Shown: one piece after another, positions 45,273 through 55,039 of the stretch
Position numbering within the stretch: the stretch's first letter is position 1
Layout of the letters: every line of letters starts with the position of its first letter
DNA from: Streptomyces sp. I6
GTDB lineage: Bacteria > Actinomycetota > Actinomycetes > Streptomycetales > Streptomycetaceae
Direction: 5' to 3'
Assembly (NCBI GenBank): GCA_003725745.1
Contig: RHDP01000001.1
Span: 2,819,501-2,883,500 of the forward strand
DNA: 64,000 nt
The notes under the pieces: model-generated
Told to the model about the DNA's origin: nothing
Seen by the model: only the letters and a program-made list of their open reading frames with translations
Databases searched by the model: none
Position numbers and translations under genes: made by a program

Positions 45273-47495
45273 ATGCTTGGATCAACCCACGGCACCTTGA
45301 CCACCGACCTCCGCGCCCGGGTGGTGGCCTGCGGGCAGCAGACCGGCGCAGCCGTCCACGGCTCCACCGCCGCCGAGGGCGACCTCGACGTCAGCGGCCG
45401 CCCGCTGTACGCGCCCGTACCCGCTCTCGACCGCTTCTTCCGCCCCGAAGCGGTCGCCGTCGTGGGCGCCTCCGACAGCGACGGCCGGCCCGGCACCGGG
45501 ATCACCCGGCAGCTGATCGCCTGGGCCGATCGGGTCGGGGCGCGGCTGCACCCGGTCCATCCGAGGCGTACCACCGTCTTCGGCCTGCCCTGCGTGCCGT
45601 CCGTCGCGGAACTTCCCGAGCCCGTGGATCTCGCCGTGCTGCTCGTCGGCGATCCGCTGCCCGTGATCGGGGAACTCGGCCAGGCGAAGGTGAGGTTCGC
45701 CGTGGCCTTCGCGTCCGGGTTCGCCGAGACCGGTGCGGCCGGCGCCGACGCCCAGCGGCGGCTCGCGGCGGCCGCGGAGCGGTCCGGGCTGCGGCTGCTC
45801 GGCCCGAACACCAACCTCAACGCCTTCGAGCGGTTCCGCGACGACCTCGACGGCCCCGCCATCGCGCTGATCACCCAGTCCGGCCACCAGGGACGCCCGG
45901 TGTTCACCATGCAGGAACTCGGTGTACGGCTCTCCCACTGGGCGCCGACGGGCAACGAGGCCGACCTGGAGACCGCGGACTTCATCGCGTACTTCGCGGG
46001 ACGGCCCGAGGTCGGGGCGATCGCCTGCTACATCGAGGGCATCAAGGACGGCCGCTCGTTCCTGCTCGCCGCGGACCGGGCCGCCCGCAACCGCGTCCCC
46101 GTCGTCGCGGTCAAGGTCGGCCGCACCGAGGCCGGAGCCCGGACGGCCGCCTCGCACACCGGCAGGCTCACCGGCGCCGACGAGGTCGTGGACGCGGCGA
46201 TGCGGCAGTACGGCGTGATCCGCGTCGACGGACTCGACGAACTCCAGGACACCGCCGCCCTGCTGGCCCGGGCACGCAGGCCCACGGCCGACGGGGTCGC
46301 CGTCTACTCGATCTCCGGCGGCACGGGCGCGCACTTCGCGGACCTCGCCAGCGCGGCGGGCCTGCGGCTGCCCGAACTGTCCGCCGCCCGCCGGACCGAA
46401 CTGCACCAGTGGATACCGGAGTACCTGAACGTGGCCAACCCCGTCGACAGCGGCGGGCACCCCGTCGGCGACTGGCGCGGCAGGAAGATCATCGACGCGA
46501 TCCTCGCCGACCCCGGCGTCGGCGTGCTGGTCTGCCCGATCACCGGCCCCTTCCCACCCATGAGCGACCGGCTCGCCCAGGACCTGGTGGACGCCGCCGA
46601 GGCCACGGACAAGCTGGTGTGCGTGGTGTGGGGTTCGCCGGTCGGGACGGAGGAGGCGTACCGGACGACGCTGCTCGGCTCGTCCCGGGTGGCCACCTTC
46701 CGCACTTTCGGCAACTGCGTCACGGCGGTCAGGGCGTACCTCGACCACCACCGCTTCACGACCGGCTACCGCTCCCCGTTCGACGAGGCACCGCGCACCC
46801 TCTCCCCCTCCTTCCGCAAGGCGCAGGCGCTGCTCCGCCCCGGCCACCGGCTCAGCGAGCACGCGGCGAAGCAGCTGCTGCGCGCGTACGGGATCCGGGT
46901 GCCGCGCGAGCAGCTGGTGACCAGTGCGGCGGCCGCGGTGCGGGCCGCGGGGCTGGTCGGCTACCCGGTGGTGATGAAGGCGTCCGCGCCGCAGCTCGCG
47001 CACAAGACGGAACTGGGCCTGGTACGGATCGGGCTGACCTCGGCCAGCCAGGTCCGCGACACCTACCGCGAACTGACCGACATCGCCCGGTACGAGGGCG
47101 TGGACCTCGACGGCGTCCTCGTCTGCCAGATGGTCGAGCGCGGGGTCGAGATGGTCGTGGGCGTGTCACAGGACGAGCTGTTCGGGCCGACGGTGACGGT
47201 CGGGCTCGGCGGAGTGCTCGTGGAGGTGCTGCGTGACGTGGCGGTCCGGGTGCCGCCGTTCGGAGAGGAGGAGGCCCGATCGATGCTCGCCGAGCTGCGC
47301 GGGCGGGCCCTGCTGGACGGTGTCAGGGGCGGGCCGCCGGTGGACGTGGACGCGCTCGTCGAGGTCGTCCTGCGGGTCGAGCGGATGGCGCTCGAACTCG
47401 GCGGGGAGCTGTCCGAGTTGGACATCAACCCCCTGATGGTCCTGCCGCGCGGACAGGGCGCGGTGGCGCTGGACGCGCTGGCGGTGTGCCGGTGA
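45273..47495 (+). CDS. NDP-forming acyl-CoA synthetase (acetate:CoA ligase family, ATP-grasp)
   Basis: 740 residues; ATG 45273 has GGGAG upstream. Domain order: CoA-binding Rossmann (VAVVGASDSDGRPGTG, about 60), ligase-CoA domain with the phosphohistidine candidate ASHTGRLTG near residue 293, and ATP-grasp (GYPVVMKASAPQLAHKTELGLV from about 565, ending LSELDINPLMV). The enzyme would make acyl-CoA via acyl-phosphate with ADP or GDP, a different chemistry from the AMP-forming ligases also in this window. It overlaps an enoyl-CoA hydratase gene and has two operators upstream. Confidence 0.87.
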   Translation: MLGSTHGTLTTDLRARVVACGQQTGAAVHGSTAAEGDLDVSGRPLYAPVPALDRFFRPEAVAVVGASDSDGRPGTGITRQLIAWADRVGARLHPVHPRRTTVFGLPCVPSVAELPEPVDLAVLLVGDPLPVIGELGQAKVRFAVAFASGFAETGAAGADAQRRLAAAAERSGLRLLGPNTNLNAFERFRDDLDGPAIALITQSGHQGRPVFTMQELGVRLSHWAPTGNEADLETADFIAYFAGRPEVGAIACYIEGIKDGRSFLLAADRAARNRVPVVAVKVGRTEAGARTAASHTGRLTGADEVVDAAMRQYGVIRVDGLDELQDTAALLARARRPTADGVAVYSISGGTGAHFADLASAAGLRLPELSAARRTELHQWIPEYLNVANPVDSGGHPVGDWRGRKIIDAILADPGVGVLVCPITGPFPPMSDRLAQDLVDAAEATDKLVCVVWGSPVGTEEAYRTTLLGSSRVATFRTFGNCVTAVRAYLDHHRFTTGYRSPFDEAPRTLSPSFRKAQALLRPGHRLSEHAAKQLLRAYGIRVPREQLVTSAAAAVRAAGLVGYPVVMKASAPQLAHKTELGLVRIGLTSASQVRDTYRELTDIARYEGVDLDGVLVCQMVERGVEMVVGVSQDELFGPTVTVGLGGVLVEVLRDVAVRVPPFGEEEARSMLAELRGRALLDGVRGGPPVDVDALVEVVLRVERMALELGGELSELDINPLMVLPRGQGAVALDALAVCR

Positions 47496-48454
47496 ACGAG
47501 GAGAGGCTGACCAGCGAGAACGACCCGCTGAGCGAGGAGAAGCGAATCAGTGAGCGCGACCCGCTGAGCGAGGAGAAGCGGACCAGCGAGAACGACCCGC
47601 TGAGCGAGGAGAAGCGGATGGCGCGGGGCGTGCTGCACCACGCGGAGAACGGGGTCTTGTGGATCACGCTCGACCGGCCCGAGGTGCTGAACGCCGTCAC
47701 CCGGGAGCAGCGCGAGCGGATCACCACGCTGCTCGCTGACGCCTCAGCCGATCCGGAGGTCAGAGCCGTCGTCATCACCGCGACGGGCCGGGGCTTCTGC
47801 GCCGGCGCGGATCTGCGCGTCGAGCGTCCCGAGGCGGCTGCGACCGGGAACCCCGCGTCCGGCTCGTACCCGGCCGGTGGGCCGGAGCGCGTCCCCGGTG
47901 ACGTGGCCCGGATGATCCGGCTCGAGGCCCAGCCGTTCATCGCCGCCGTCCTGGACTGCGAGAAGCCCGTGATCGCCGCGGTGAACGGCACGGCGGCCGG
48001 TGTCGGAGCGCATCTGGCCTTCGCCTGCGACCTGGTCCTCGCCTCCGAATCCGCCCGCTTCATCGAGGTGTTCGTCAGGCGCGGGCTCGTCCCGGACGGG
48101 GGCGGGGCGTATCTGCTGCCGCGGCTGGTGGGGCCGCAGCGCGCGAAGGAGCTGATGTTCTTCGGGGATGCACTGTCCGCGGCCGACGCCCAGCGGATGG
48201 GGCTCGTCAACCGGGTCGTGGCGGCGGATGAACTGGAGCAGACCGCCCGGTCCTGGGCCGAGCGCCTCGCTCAGGGCCCGACCCGGGCCCTCGCGCTCAC
48301 CAAGCACCTGGTCAACACGTCCCTCGACACCGACCGGGCCTCCGCGTTCGCGGCGGAGGCCGCCGCGGTGGAGATCGCCATGGCGACGCACGACGCGAAC
48401 GAGGGGGTGGCGAGCTTCGTGGAGCGCCGGAGACCGGAGTACCGGGGGCGGTAG
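47492..48454 (+). CDS. enoyl-CoA hydratase/isomerase with repeat-built N terminus
   Basis: 320 residues from GTG 47492, overlapping the upstream stop (GTGA). The crotonase domain starts at about residue 43 (MARGVLHHAENGVLWITLDRPEVLNAV); it has oxyanion motifs GRGFCAGADL and VIAAVNGTAAGVGAHLAFACD and the Glu-bearing FVRRGLVPDGGGAYLLPRLVG. The first 42 residues are three TSENDPLSEEKR-type 12-mers. An ATG at 47618 just after the repeats, with GAGGAG before it, could be the ancestral start, because every repeat unit carries its own ribosome-site-like GAGGAGAAG. Confidence 0.85.
   Translation: MNEERLTSENDPLSEEKRISERDPLSEEKRTSENDPLSEEKRMARGVLHHAENGVLWITLDRPEVLNAVTREQRERITTLLADASADPEVRAVVITATGRGFCAGADLRVERPEAAATGNPASGSYPAGGPERVPGDVARMIRLEAQPFIAAVLDCEKPVIAAVNGTAAGVGAHLAFACDLVLASESARFIEVFVRRGLVPDGGGAYLLPRLVGPQRAKELMFFGDALSAADAQRMGLVNRVVAADELEQTARSWAERLAQGPTRALALTKHLVNTSLDTDRASAFAAEAAAVEIAMATHDANEGVASFVERRRPEYRGR
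47510..47617 (+). repeat. three 36-bp tandem repeats at the start of the enoyl-CoA hydratase gene
   Basis: Units at 47510, 47546 and 47582 (the middle one diverged) end in GAGGAGAAGCGG, a ribosome-site-like segment directly before ATG 47618. The repeats are in frame and keep the reading frame open from the upstream gene. Confidence 0.85.
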
Positions 48455-48729
48455 GTCGTACCACCGCCGGTCAGGCGGCTCCCGGCCGACGGCGGATCGC
48501 CGGGCAGCGGCATGGCACTGTCCGCCCGAGGCCCCGAGGCCCCACCGCCGCCCCCACCGGCAGTACCCCCGACCGCCGCCCCGACGCCCCTACGCCCGCC
48601 GGGACCGCCCGGGAGCGCGGGGCGGCGCAGACGGCGACGGGCAGCACCCGACACCAGCCGGGGCCCCAAGGCCGCGGTGCGGCGCCCGGGGGCGGGTCGG
48701 CGCCGCCCTGCCCCGGGCGCCGCACCGCT

Positions 48730-49371
48730 TCAGTCCTTGCGGCCCGTCGCCGCGACGGCGACACCGAGGCCGATCATCGTGAGACCGCCGACGCCGCCGA
48801 CCGCGCCGAGCCGCCGCGGTGACCGGGCGAACCAGCCGCGAGCGGTCGCCGCGGCCAGGCCCCAGACGCTGTCGCAGACCAGCGCGATGGCGTTGAAGAC
48901 CAGCCCCAGCAGCAGCATCTGGAGCACGACGTGCCCGGCCCCGCGGTCCACGAACTGCGGAAGTACGGCGGCGAAGAACACGATCGTCTTCGGGTTCGCC
49001 ACCCCGACCGCGAAGCCCTCCCACAGCGTGCGGGCGCTCCCGTGCCCGCCGGGGCCGCCGTCCGCGACCGCCGACAGCACGGACTTCCGCCGCCGTACCG
49101 CCTTGACCCCGAGGTACACGAGGTACCCGGCGCCCGCGAGCTTCAGCACGGTGAACACCAGAACGGACCGCTCCACGACGGTCCCGACACCGAGGGCGAC
49201 ACCCACGACGAGCACATAGGCCCCGAGTGTGTTCCCGACGACCGTGGTCAGCGCGGCGCGGCGCCCCTGCGCCAGTGCACGCCCGACCACGAACAGCACG
49301 CTGGGGCCGGGAATCACTATCAGCAGGAACGACACGGCCGCGAAGGCCGGCAGACGGTCGGTGGACACCAT
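48730..49371 (-). CDS. LysE/RhtB-family amino-acid exporter
   Basis: 213 residues with six membrane segments. FLLIVIPGPSVLFVVGRALAQGRRAAL, GNTLGAYVLVVGVALGVG, LGVKAVRRRKS and FAVGVANPKTIVFFAAVLPQFVDR are hallmark LysE motifs. It exports amino acids or homoserine-lactone-like compounds by proton antiport. It appears monocistronic; its stop faces the enoyl-CoA hydratase gene across 275 bp of CCGCC-rich spacer. Confidence 0.86.
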   Translation of the reverse strand: MVSTDRLPAFAAVSFLLIVIPGPSVLFVVGRALAQGRRAALTTVVGNTLGAYVLVVGVALGVGTVVERSVLVFTVLKLAGAGYLVYLGVKAVRRRKSVLSAVADGGPGGHGSARTLWEGFAVGVANPKTIVFFAAVLPQFVDRGAGHVVLQMLLLGLVFNAIALVCDSVWGLAAATARGWFARSPRRLGAVGGVGGLTMIGLGVAVAATGRKD

Positions 49372-49496
49372 CAGCCCATGGAACCCGGGGGACGGCCGCC
49401 CCGCGACCCGTTTTCCCAGCCGCCGCCCGCCCGCCGCGTTTCCGTCGCACGCCCGCCGCGTACCCGCTGCGCGCTCCGCCCCCGCCGGCCGGACGG

Positions 49497-50119
49497 CTAC
49501 CCGGACTCCGTGCGAGCGCCGCGCGCGGCCACGATGAACTCCGTGATCAGTTCGGGGCTCTTCACCCCACGGCTGATCTCGATGCCGCTGGAGACGTCCA
49601 CGCCCCAGGGGCGGGCCGTGCGCACCGCCTCCACGACGTTGTGCGGGTCGAGTCCGCCGGCGAGCAGCCAGCGCCGGCCGGGAGCCGGGAGGCGCTTGCC
49701 GGTGCGGTCCCAGACCTCGCCCGCGCCGGGCACGGGCGCGTCGAGCAGGAGGATGTCCTCGCCGCGCTCGCCGTACCGGGGTACCCCGTCCCGGACGGCC
49801 ACCCCCGGATCAGGGTGCGGCCGTCCGGACGCAGCGCGTCGTAGTACGCGAGGTCCTCCCGGCCGTGCAGTTGGACGGCGCGCATGCCGGTCCCGTCCAG
49901 CAGGGCGCGGACCTCGTCCAGCGGCTGGTCGCGGAAGACGCCCACCGTCAGGACGCCGTCGGGCACCCGGGCGGCGAGCCGCCGCGCGGTGCCGGCGTCG
50001 ACGCGGCGCGGGCTCTCTGCGAAGACGAAGCCGATGGCGTCTACACCGGCCTCGACGGCGGTGTCGACGTCCCGCTCCGTGCGCAGACCGCAGACCTTGA
50101 CGAACAGAGGCGTGTCCAT
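49497..50119 (-). CDS. trpF: phosphoribosylanthranilate isomerase, frameshifted in this sequence
   Basis: About 207 residues after restoring one base at the CCCCC run 49802-49806. The N-terminal half MDTPLFVKVCGLRTERDVD, AIGFVFAESPRRV, VGVFRDQ and VQLHGRED carries the catalytic Cys (KVCG) of TrpF; the other frame supplies LLLDAPVPG (catalytic Asp), WLLAGGLDPHNV and GVDVSSGIE. All key residues are therefore present. The enzyme makes CdRP from PRA in tryptophan synthesis. It is isolated from other trp genes, as often seen in actinobacteria. Confidence 0.85.
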
Positions 50120-50289
50120 GTCGGTGCTTCTCCGTAACCGCGGCGTCGGCTGGCCGTCCGCCACGCTACCGGTCGCGGCGTGCGCCCCGGCGGGTCCACC
50201 GGTCCGGGGGTGGGCAGTATGCGGAGGCGGAGGGGAAGGGGGAACGGAAACGGAGGCGAAGGCGAAGGCGAAGGCGAACGGGTTCTCAT

Positions 50290-50304
50290 CTGACGTATCG
50301 TCAG
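50290..50304. promoter_or_regulatory. palindromic operator CTGACG-TAT-CGTCAG
   Basis: A perfect copy that ends six bases before the ATG of the flavin reductase gene, again leaving no space for a normal ribosome site. Confidence 0.73.
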
Positions 50305-50309
50305 TTTCA

Positions 50310-50936
50310 ATGGACGGTGTGATGGGACACGCAGGGATGGCCGCGGCCGCCGTCCGCCACCTCCGCTCCACCGGCGCCGCCACGGCGGCCGGACCGCCGT
50401 ACGACGCGCTGCCGCGGCCCGCGCTGCGGGCCGTCGGTGAGGACGAGAGACCACCGGTCGCCCCCGCCGAGTTCCGGCGGGTGCTGGGGTACTTCGCGAG
50501 CGGGGTCACCGTCGTCACGGCCCATGACGAGGAAGGCGGCGGCCCGGCGGGCTTCGCCTGCCAGTCCTTCGCTTCGCTGTCGCTCGACCCGCCCCTGGTG
50601 GTGTTCATGGTCGCCCGTACGTCGACGACCTGGCCGCGCATCGCCCGCGCCGGGGCGTTCTGCGTCAACGTCCTCGGAGCGCACCAGGCCGGGCTGTGCC
50701 GCGCGTTCGCGGTGAGCGGCGCCGACAAGTTCGCCGGCGTCGCCCACGCCCCTGCCCCGGTGACCGGCTCCCCCCGGCTCGCCTCGGTCCCCGCCTGGAT
50801 CGACTGCACGATCAGCGCGGTCCATACCGGTGGCGACCATCTGATCGTGGTGGGGCGGGTGGAGGCCCTGGGCGCCGTGGCGGACGGCGATCCGCTGCTG
50901 TTCCACCGGGGGCGGTTCGGGCGCTTCGAGGCGTAG
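50310..50936 (+). CDS. flavin reductase-like (HpaC/HsaB-type) protein
   Basis: 208 residues from ATG 50310; an ATG at 50337 is an alternative. FRRVLGYFASGVTVVTAHD, AGFACQSFASLSLDPPLVVFMV and FCVNVLGAHQAGLCRAFA are the FMN-binding motifs of short-chain flavin reductases that feed FMNH2/FADH2 to two-component monooxygenases, including steroid HsaA/HsaB systems. The luciferase-like or other monooxygenases of the window are possible partners. The N terminus (about 45 residues) is longer than usual. A perfect operator lies immediately upstream. Confidence 0.83.
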   Translation: MDGVMGHAGMAAAAVRHLRSTGAATAAGPPYDALPRPALRAVGEDERPPVAPAEFRRVLGYFASGVTVVTAHDEEGGGPAGFACQSFASLSLDPPLVVFMVARTSTTWPRIARAGAFCVNVLGAHQAGLCRAFAVSGADKFAGVAHAPAPVTGSPRLASVPAWIDCTISAVHTGGDHLIVVGRVEALGAVADGDPLLFHRGRFGRFEA

Positions 50937-51284
50937 CCGCACCGAACGGCCCGCCGCCGCCACCACCGCCGCCAACCACCGCCGCCAACGCCGTCTACCA
51001 CCGGGGCACGGCGCCCGGGCGGATGAACCAGGACGGACCACCGCACGGCGGTGTCCGCGCGGGACGCGCCCCGCCCCGTCGGCCACGCCCTTCCGCTCGG
51101 AGGCCGCCCGCCGTGAAGGCGACACGGGAGGTGTAGACGGCGCGGGCCGTAAGGGCGGCACGGGACGTGGAGGAGGCATGGACCGTAAAGGAGGCTCGGG
51201 CCGCGGAGGCGGCACGGGCCGCGGCCCGCACGCACCGCGCCCACCGCGGCCCGGCCCCCGACCGGCCGGCGCGGGCCCCGGGCC
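50937..51284. repeat. 348-bp repeat-rich spacer between convergent genes
   Basis: CCGCCGCCACCACC triplet repeats (50950-51000) followed by imperfect GGCACGGG / GGAGGCACG units on the plus strand (51115-51230). No gene is supported. Confidence 0.55.
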
Positions 51285-52601
51285 TCAGCCGACCGCAGCC
51301 CGCGAAGGCGACCCCCGCCGGATCACCAGCGCCATCAGGGCCGCCGCCGCGCACAGGGCTCCGGAGGCGTACCAGACCACGTCGTAGCTGCCGAAGACGT
51401 CGCGGGCGGCGCCGCCCGCGAAGGCGACGACCGCGGCGCCGACCTGGTGGGAGGCGAGGACCCAGCCGAACACGATCGCGCTCCGGTCTCCGTAGTGCTC
51501 CCGGCACAGCGCGATCGTCGGCGGGACGGTGGCCACCCAGTCGAGGCCGTAGAACACGATGAAGAAGACCATCGGAGGGTGCACGGACGGCGCCAGCAGC
51601 ATCGGCAGGAAGAGCAGCGAGATGCCGCGCAGCGCGTAGTAGACGGCGAGCAGCCGGCGGGTGTCGAAGCGGTCGGTGAACCAGCCGGAGGCGATCGTTC
51701 CGACGACGTCGAAGACGCCGATGACCGCGAGCAGCGAGGCGGCAGCCGTGATGGGCATGCCGTGGTCGTGGGCGGCGGGGACGAAGTGCGTCTGGACGAG
51801 GCCGTTGGTCGAGGCGCCGCAGATCGCGAAGGTACCCGCCAGCAGCCAGAACGGTCCCGTGCGCGCGGCCGAGAACAGGACGGACAGGGCACGCCGGGCC
51901 GCTCCCGGGACCGGCGCCGGCTTGGGCACGAACTCCGCCGACCCGTACGGGGCGAGCCCCACGTCCGCCGGGTGGTCGCGCAGCAGCAGCCAGACGAACG
52001 GGACGACGGCCAGCGCGGCGAGCGCGACCGTGACGGCCGCGGGCCGCCACTGGTGCTCCTGGACGATCCAGGACAGCAGGGGGAGGAAGACCAGCTGCCC
52101 GGACGCCGCGGCGGCCGTCAGAATGCCGGTGACCAGGCCCCTGCGCTCGGCGAACCAGCGGTTCGTGACCGTCGCGGCGAAGGCCAGGGCCATCGAGCCG
52201 GTGCCGAGTCCGACGAGCAGGCCCCAGCAGAGCAGCAGCTGCCAGGCCGCCGTCATCCACACCGTCAGGCCCGAACCGAGCGCGATCATCGTCAGCGCGG
52301 CCGCCACCACCCTGCGGATGCCGTACCGGTCCATCAGGGCGGCGGCGAACGGCGCGGTGAGCCCGTACAGCGCCAGGTTGACGGAGACCGCGAGCCCGAC
52401 CGTGGCCCGTGACCAGCCGAACTCCTCGTGCAGCGGGTCGATCAGCAGTCCCGGCAGGGACCGGAAGGCGGCGGCGCCGGTGATGGTGACGAAGGTGACG
52501 GCTGCGACGAACCAGGCGCGGTGGACGCGACGGCGGCGGCGGAACGCCTCCCCGGCCGGGGAGGCGTGGTGAGCTGCGGGGAGATCGCTTGTCTGGGGCA
52601 C
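51285..52601 (-). CDS. MFS transporter
   Basis: 438 residues from a GTG at 52601, with 12 membrane segments. MDRYGIRRVV (motif A-like loop), WFAERRGLVTGILTAAAASGQLVFLPL and a central loop before LSVLFSAARTGPFWLLAGT fit the monocarboxylate-porter-like/OxlT subgroup of MFS. It is divergent from a GlxA-type regulator 71 bp away, which probably controls it. Substrate is unknown; organic acids are likely. Confidence 0.86.
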   Translation of the reverse strand: MPQTSDLPAAHHASPAGEAFRRRRRVHRAWFVAAVTFVTITGAAAFRSLPGLLIDPLHEEFGWSRATVGLAVSVNLALYGLTAPFAAALMDRYGIRRVVAAALTMIALGSGLTVWMTAAWQLLLCWGLLVGLGTGSMALAFAATVTNRWFAERRGLVTGILTAAAASGQLVFLPLLSWIVQEHQWRPAAVTVALAALAVVPFVWLLLRDHPADVGLAPYGSAEFVPKPAPVPGAARRALSVLFSAARTGPFWLLAGTFAICGASTNGLVQTHFVPAAHDHGMPITAAASLLAVIGVFDVVGTIASGWFTDRFDTRRLLAVYYALRGISLLFLPMLLAPSVHPPMVFFIVFYGLDWVATVPPTIALCREHYGDRSAIVFGWVLASHQVGAAVVAFAGGAARDVFGSYDVVWYASGALCAAAALMALVIRRGSPSRAAVG

Positions 52602-52672
52602 GCCACCAGCATCCGTACGGTGGTGCGCCCGGAACGAGTGGCCGGAGGGACAGCATTCGATACGATCGGGCC

Positions 52673-53689
52673 ATGGCCCGGAACCAGTCGCCCGCCCCCG
52701 TGCCGACCGCTCCTGGCCGGCACCGGGTCGTCGTGCTCGCGCTCGACGGCTGCCTCCCCTTCGAGCTGGGCATTCCGCAGCGCATCTTCGGCCGCGCGGC
52801 GGACGCCGCCGGACGGAAGCTGTACGAGGTGGTGACCTGCTCGGTGCGACCACCCGGGCCGGTGCGCACCGACGCCGACTTCGCCGTGCTGGTGGAGAAC
52901 GGCCCGGAGGCCCTGGCCACCGCCGACACGGTGATCGTGCCGGCGTCGTACGAGCTCGGTCCCGTCCACACCGAGGGCGCGCTCACCCCCGAACTGGCCG
53001 CCGCCCTGGCCCGACTGCGGTCCGGCACCCGGAAGGTGTCGATCTGCACGGGCGGGTACGTCCTCGCCGCGGCCGGGTTCCTCGACGGCCGGCCCGCGAC
53101 GACGCACTGGGCGTCGGCCCAGCACTTCCAGAAGACGTTCCCGGAGGTCCGGGTGGACGCGGACGTGCTCTTCATCGACGACGGGGACGTGCTGACGTCC
53201 GCCGGGGTGGCCGCGGGCATCGACCTCTGCCTGCACATCGTGCGCCGGGACCACGGCACCGCCGTCGCGAACGACGTCGCGCGGCGCACCGTCGTCCCCC
53301 CGCACCGGGACGGCGGCCAGGCCCAGTACGTACGCCGTCCCGTGCCCGAGCCGCACACCGCGACGACGTCGGTGGCCAGGGCGTGGGCGCTGGCTCACCT
53401 CCACGAGCCGATCCGGCTGCGCGACCTGGCCGACCGGGAGTCCATGTCGGTACGGACCTTCACCCGCCGGTTCCGCGAGGAGGTGGGGGTGAGCCCCGGC
53501 CGGTGGCTGGCCCGGCAGCGCGTGGAGCGGGCCCGGCAGTTGCTGGAGTCCACCGGGCTGCCCATGGACCGGGTCGCCCGCGATTCGGGGTTCGGTACGG
53601 CGCAGTCGATGCGCCAGCACATGACGGCGGCGCTGGGCGTGGCGCCGACGGTCTACCGGCGGACGTTCCGGGCGGCGAGCGGGCACTGA
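52673..53689 (+). CDS. GlxA-family regulator (DJ-1/PfpI domain plus AraC helix-turn-helix)
   Basis: 338 residues. The N-terminal DJ-1/PfpI-like domain (VVVLALDGCLPFELGIPQRIF, the elbow SICTGGYVLAAAGFLDGR, ATTHWA) keeps the nucleophile-like Cys. The C-terminal AraC DNA-binding domain covers about 230-330 (RLRDLADRESMSVRTFTRRFREEVGVSPGRWL, ARDSGFGTAQSMRQHM). It is divergent from the MFS transporter, so it is a likely local regulator. Confidence 0.87.
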   Translation: MARNQSPAPVPTAPGRHRVVVLALDGCLPFELGIPQRIFGRAADAAGRKLYEVVTCSVRPPGPVRTDADFAVLVENGPEALATADTVIVPASYELGPVHTEGALTPELAAALARLRSGTRKVSICTGGYVLAAAGFLDGRPATTHWASAQHFQKTFPEVRVDADVLFIDDGDVLTSAGVAAGIDLCLHIVRRDHGTAVANDVARRTVVPPHRDGGQAQYVRRPVPEPHTATTSVARAWALAHLHEPIRLRDLADRESMSVRTFTRRFREEVGVSPGRWLARQRVERARQLLESTGLPMDRVARDSGFGTAQSMRQHMTAALGVAPTVYRRTFRAASGH

Positions 53690-53990
53690 CCGGGCCCCGG
53701 GTCTCAGGTCCCAGGCCCCCCGTACCCGGCACCCCGTCTCGGAACGTCAGCACCGCCCGGGCCCGGCACCGCCCGCGCCCGGCACCGGCACCGGCACCGG
53801 CACCGACCCGCTCGTGCCGGACCGGCGGACGTTCCGGTCGACGCCCGCCCTGACCACCCGCCCTGACCGCCCGCCCGCCCGGACCGCGCCCGCCGCCCCG
53901 GGCACCGGACCGTTCGCACCGGCCCGTTCGCACCGGACCGCTCGCGCCTCGCATCCGGTCCCGCCGGGCCCGGCACCCCGCCTCGTTGCG
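53690..53990. repeat. 301-bp spacer with hexanucleotide GGCACC repeats
   Basis: Four perfect GGCACC units at 53781-53804 within a CCGGCACCG-rich region; further CGGACCGG and CCGCCC repeats follow. It lies between convergent genes and no gene is seen. Confidence 0.6.
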
Positions 53991-55039
53991 TCAGAACGTC
54001 AGCACCGCCCGCGCCACCCGCCCGTGCTCCGCGTCCTCGGCCGCCTTGGCGAAGTCCTCGACCGGGTACGTCCTGGTGACCAGTTCGTCCAGCAGCAGCC
54101 GCCCCTCCTCGTACAGCCGGGCGTACAGCGCGATGTCGTGCTGCGGGCGGGAGGAGCCGTAGCGGCAGCCGAGTACGGCCTTGTCCAGGAACATCGAAGC
54201 GGGCAGGAAGGTGGCCTCCGCGGCCGGGGCCGGCACACCGAGCAGGACCGCCTGGCCGTGGCGGTCCAGCAGGTCGATCGCGCGGCGCACCAGTCCCGGG
54301 TGCCCGACGCACTCGAAGACGTGCTGCGCCCCGTGCGGGAGCACCTCCCGTACCGCGTCCACGGAGGTGAGGAAGTGCGTCGCGCCGAAGAGCCGGGCCG
54401 CGGCCTCCTTGGCGGGGTTGGTGTCGACGGCGACGATCACCGAAGCGCCCGCGAGACGGGCCCCCTGGAGCACGTTCAGCCCGACGCCGCCGGCGCCGAT
54501 GACCACGACGGTGTCGCCGAGGGCCACCCGGGCGCGGTTGAGCACGGCCCGACACCGGTCAGCACCCCGCAGCCGATCAGCGCCGCGGAGGGGAAGGGGA
54601 CGAGGTCGGGGATCCGGACCGCCTGTACGGCCCTGACCAGGGTGCGTTCCGCGAACGCCGAGCAGGCGGCGAACTGGTGCATCGGCTTCCCGGCGCGGGT
54701 GAAGGGCCGTTTGGGCCTGCCGATCGACGCCCGGCACATCGTCGGGCGCCCGCGGCCGCACTCCGCGCACGCACCGCAGCTGGCGAGCGTGGACAGCGAC
54801 ACATGGTCGCCCGGCGCGACATGGGCGACGTCCGCGCCGACGGCCTCGACGACGCCCGCGCCCTCGTGCCCGAGCACCACGGGCACGGGGAACGGGATGG
54901 TGCCGTCGAGGACCGACAGATCGCTGTGGCACAGTCCGGCGGCCATGACGCGGACCAGCACCTCGCCCGGGCCCGGCTCGCGTATCCCGAGGTCGTCGGC
55001 GACCTCGGCCCGTTCGCCGTCGAAGACGACACCTCTCAC
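53991..55039 (-). CDS. zinc-dependent alcohol dehydrogenase (MDR family), frameshifted in this sequence
   Basis: About 349 residues with one base restored at the CCC run 54548-54550. First part: GLCHSDLSVLDG (catalytic Cys), GHEGAGVVEAVG, structural zinc Cys cluster CGACAECGRGRPTMC and ALIGCGVLTG; second part: NAD-binding VVIGAGGVGLN and VAVDTNPAKEAAA. It is a medium-chain, NAD-type alcohol or S-(hydroxymethyl)mycothiol/arylalcohol dehydrogenase. GTG 55039 overlaps the acyl-CoA dehydrogenase stop (GTGA). Confidence 0.84.
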
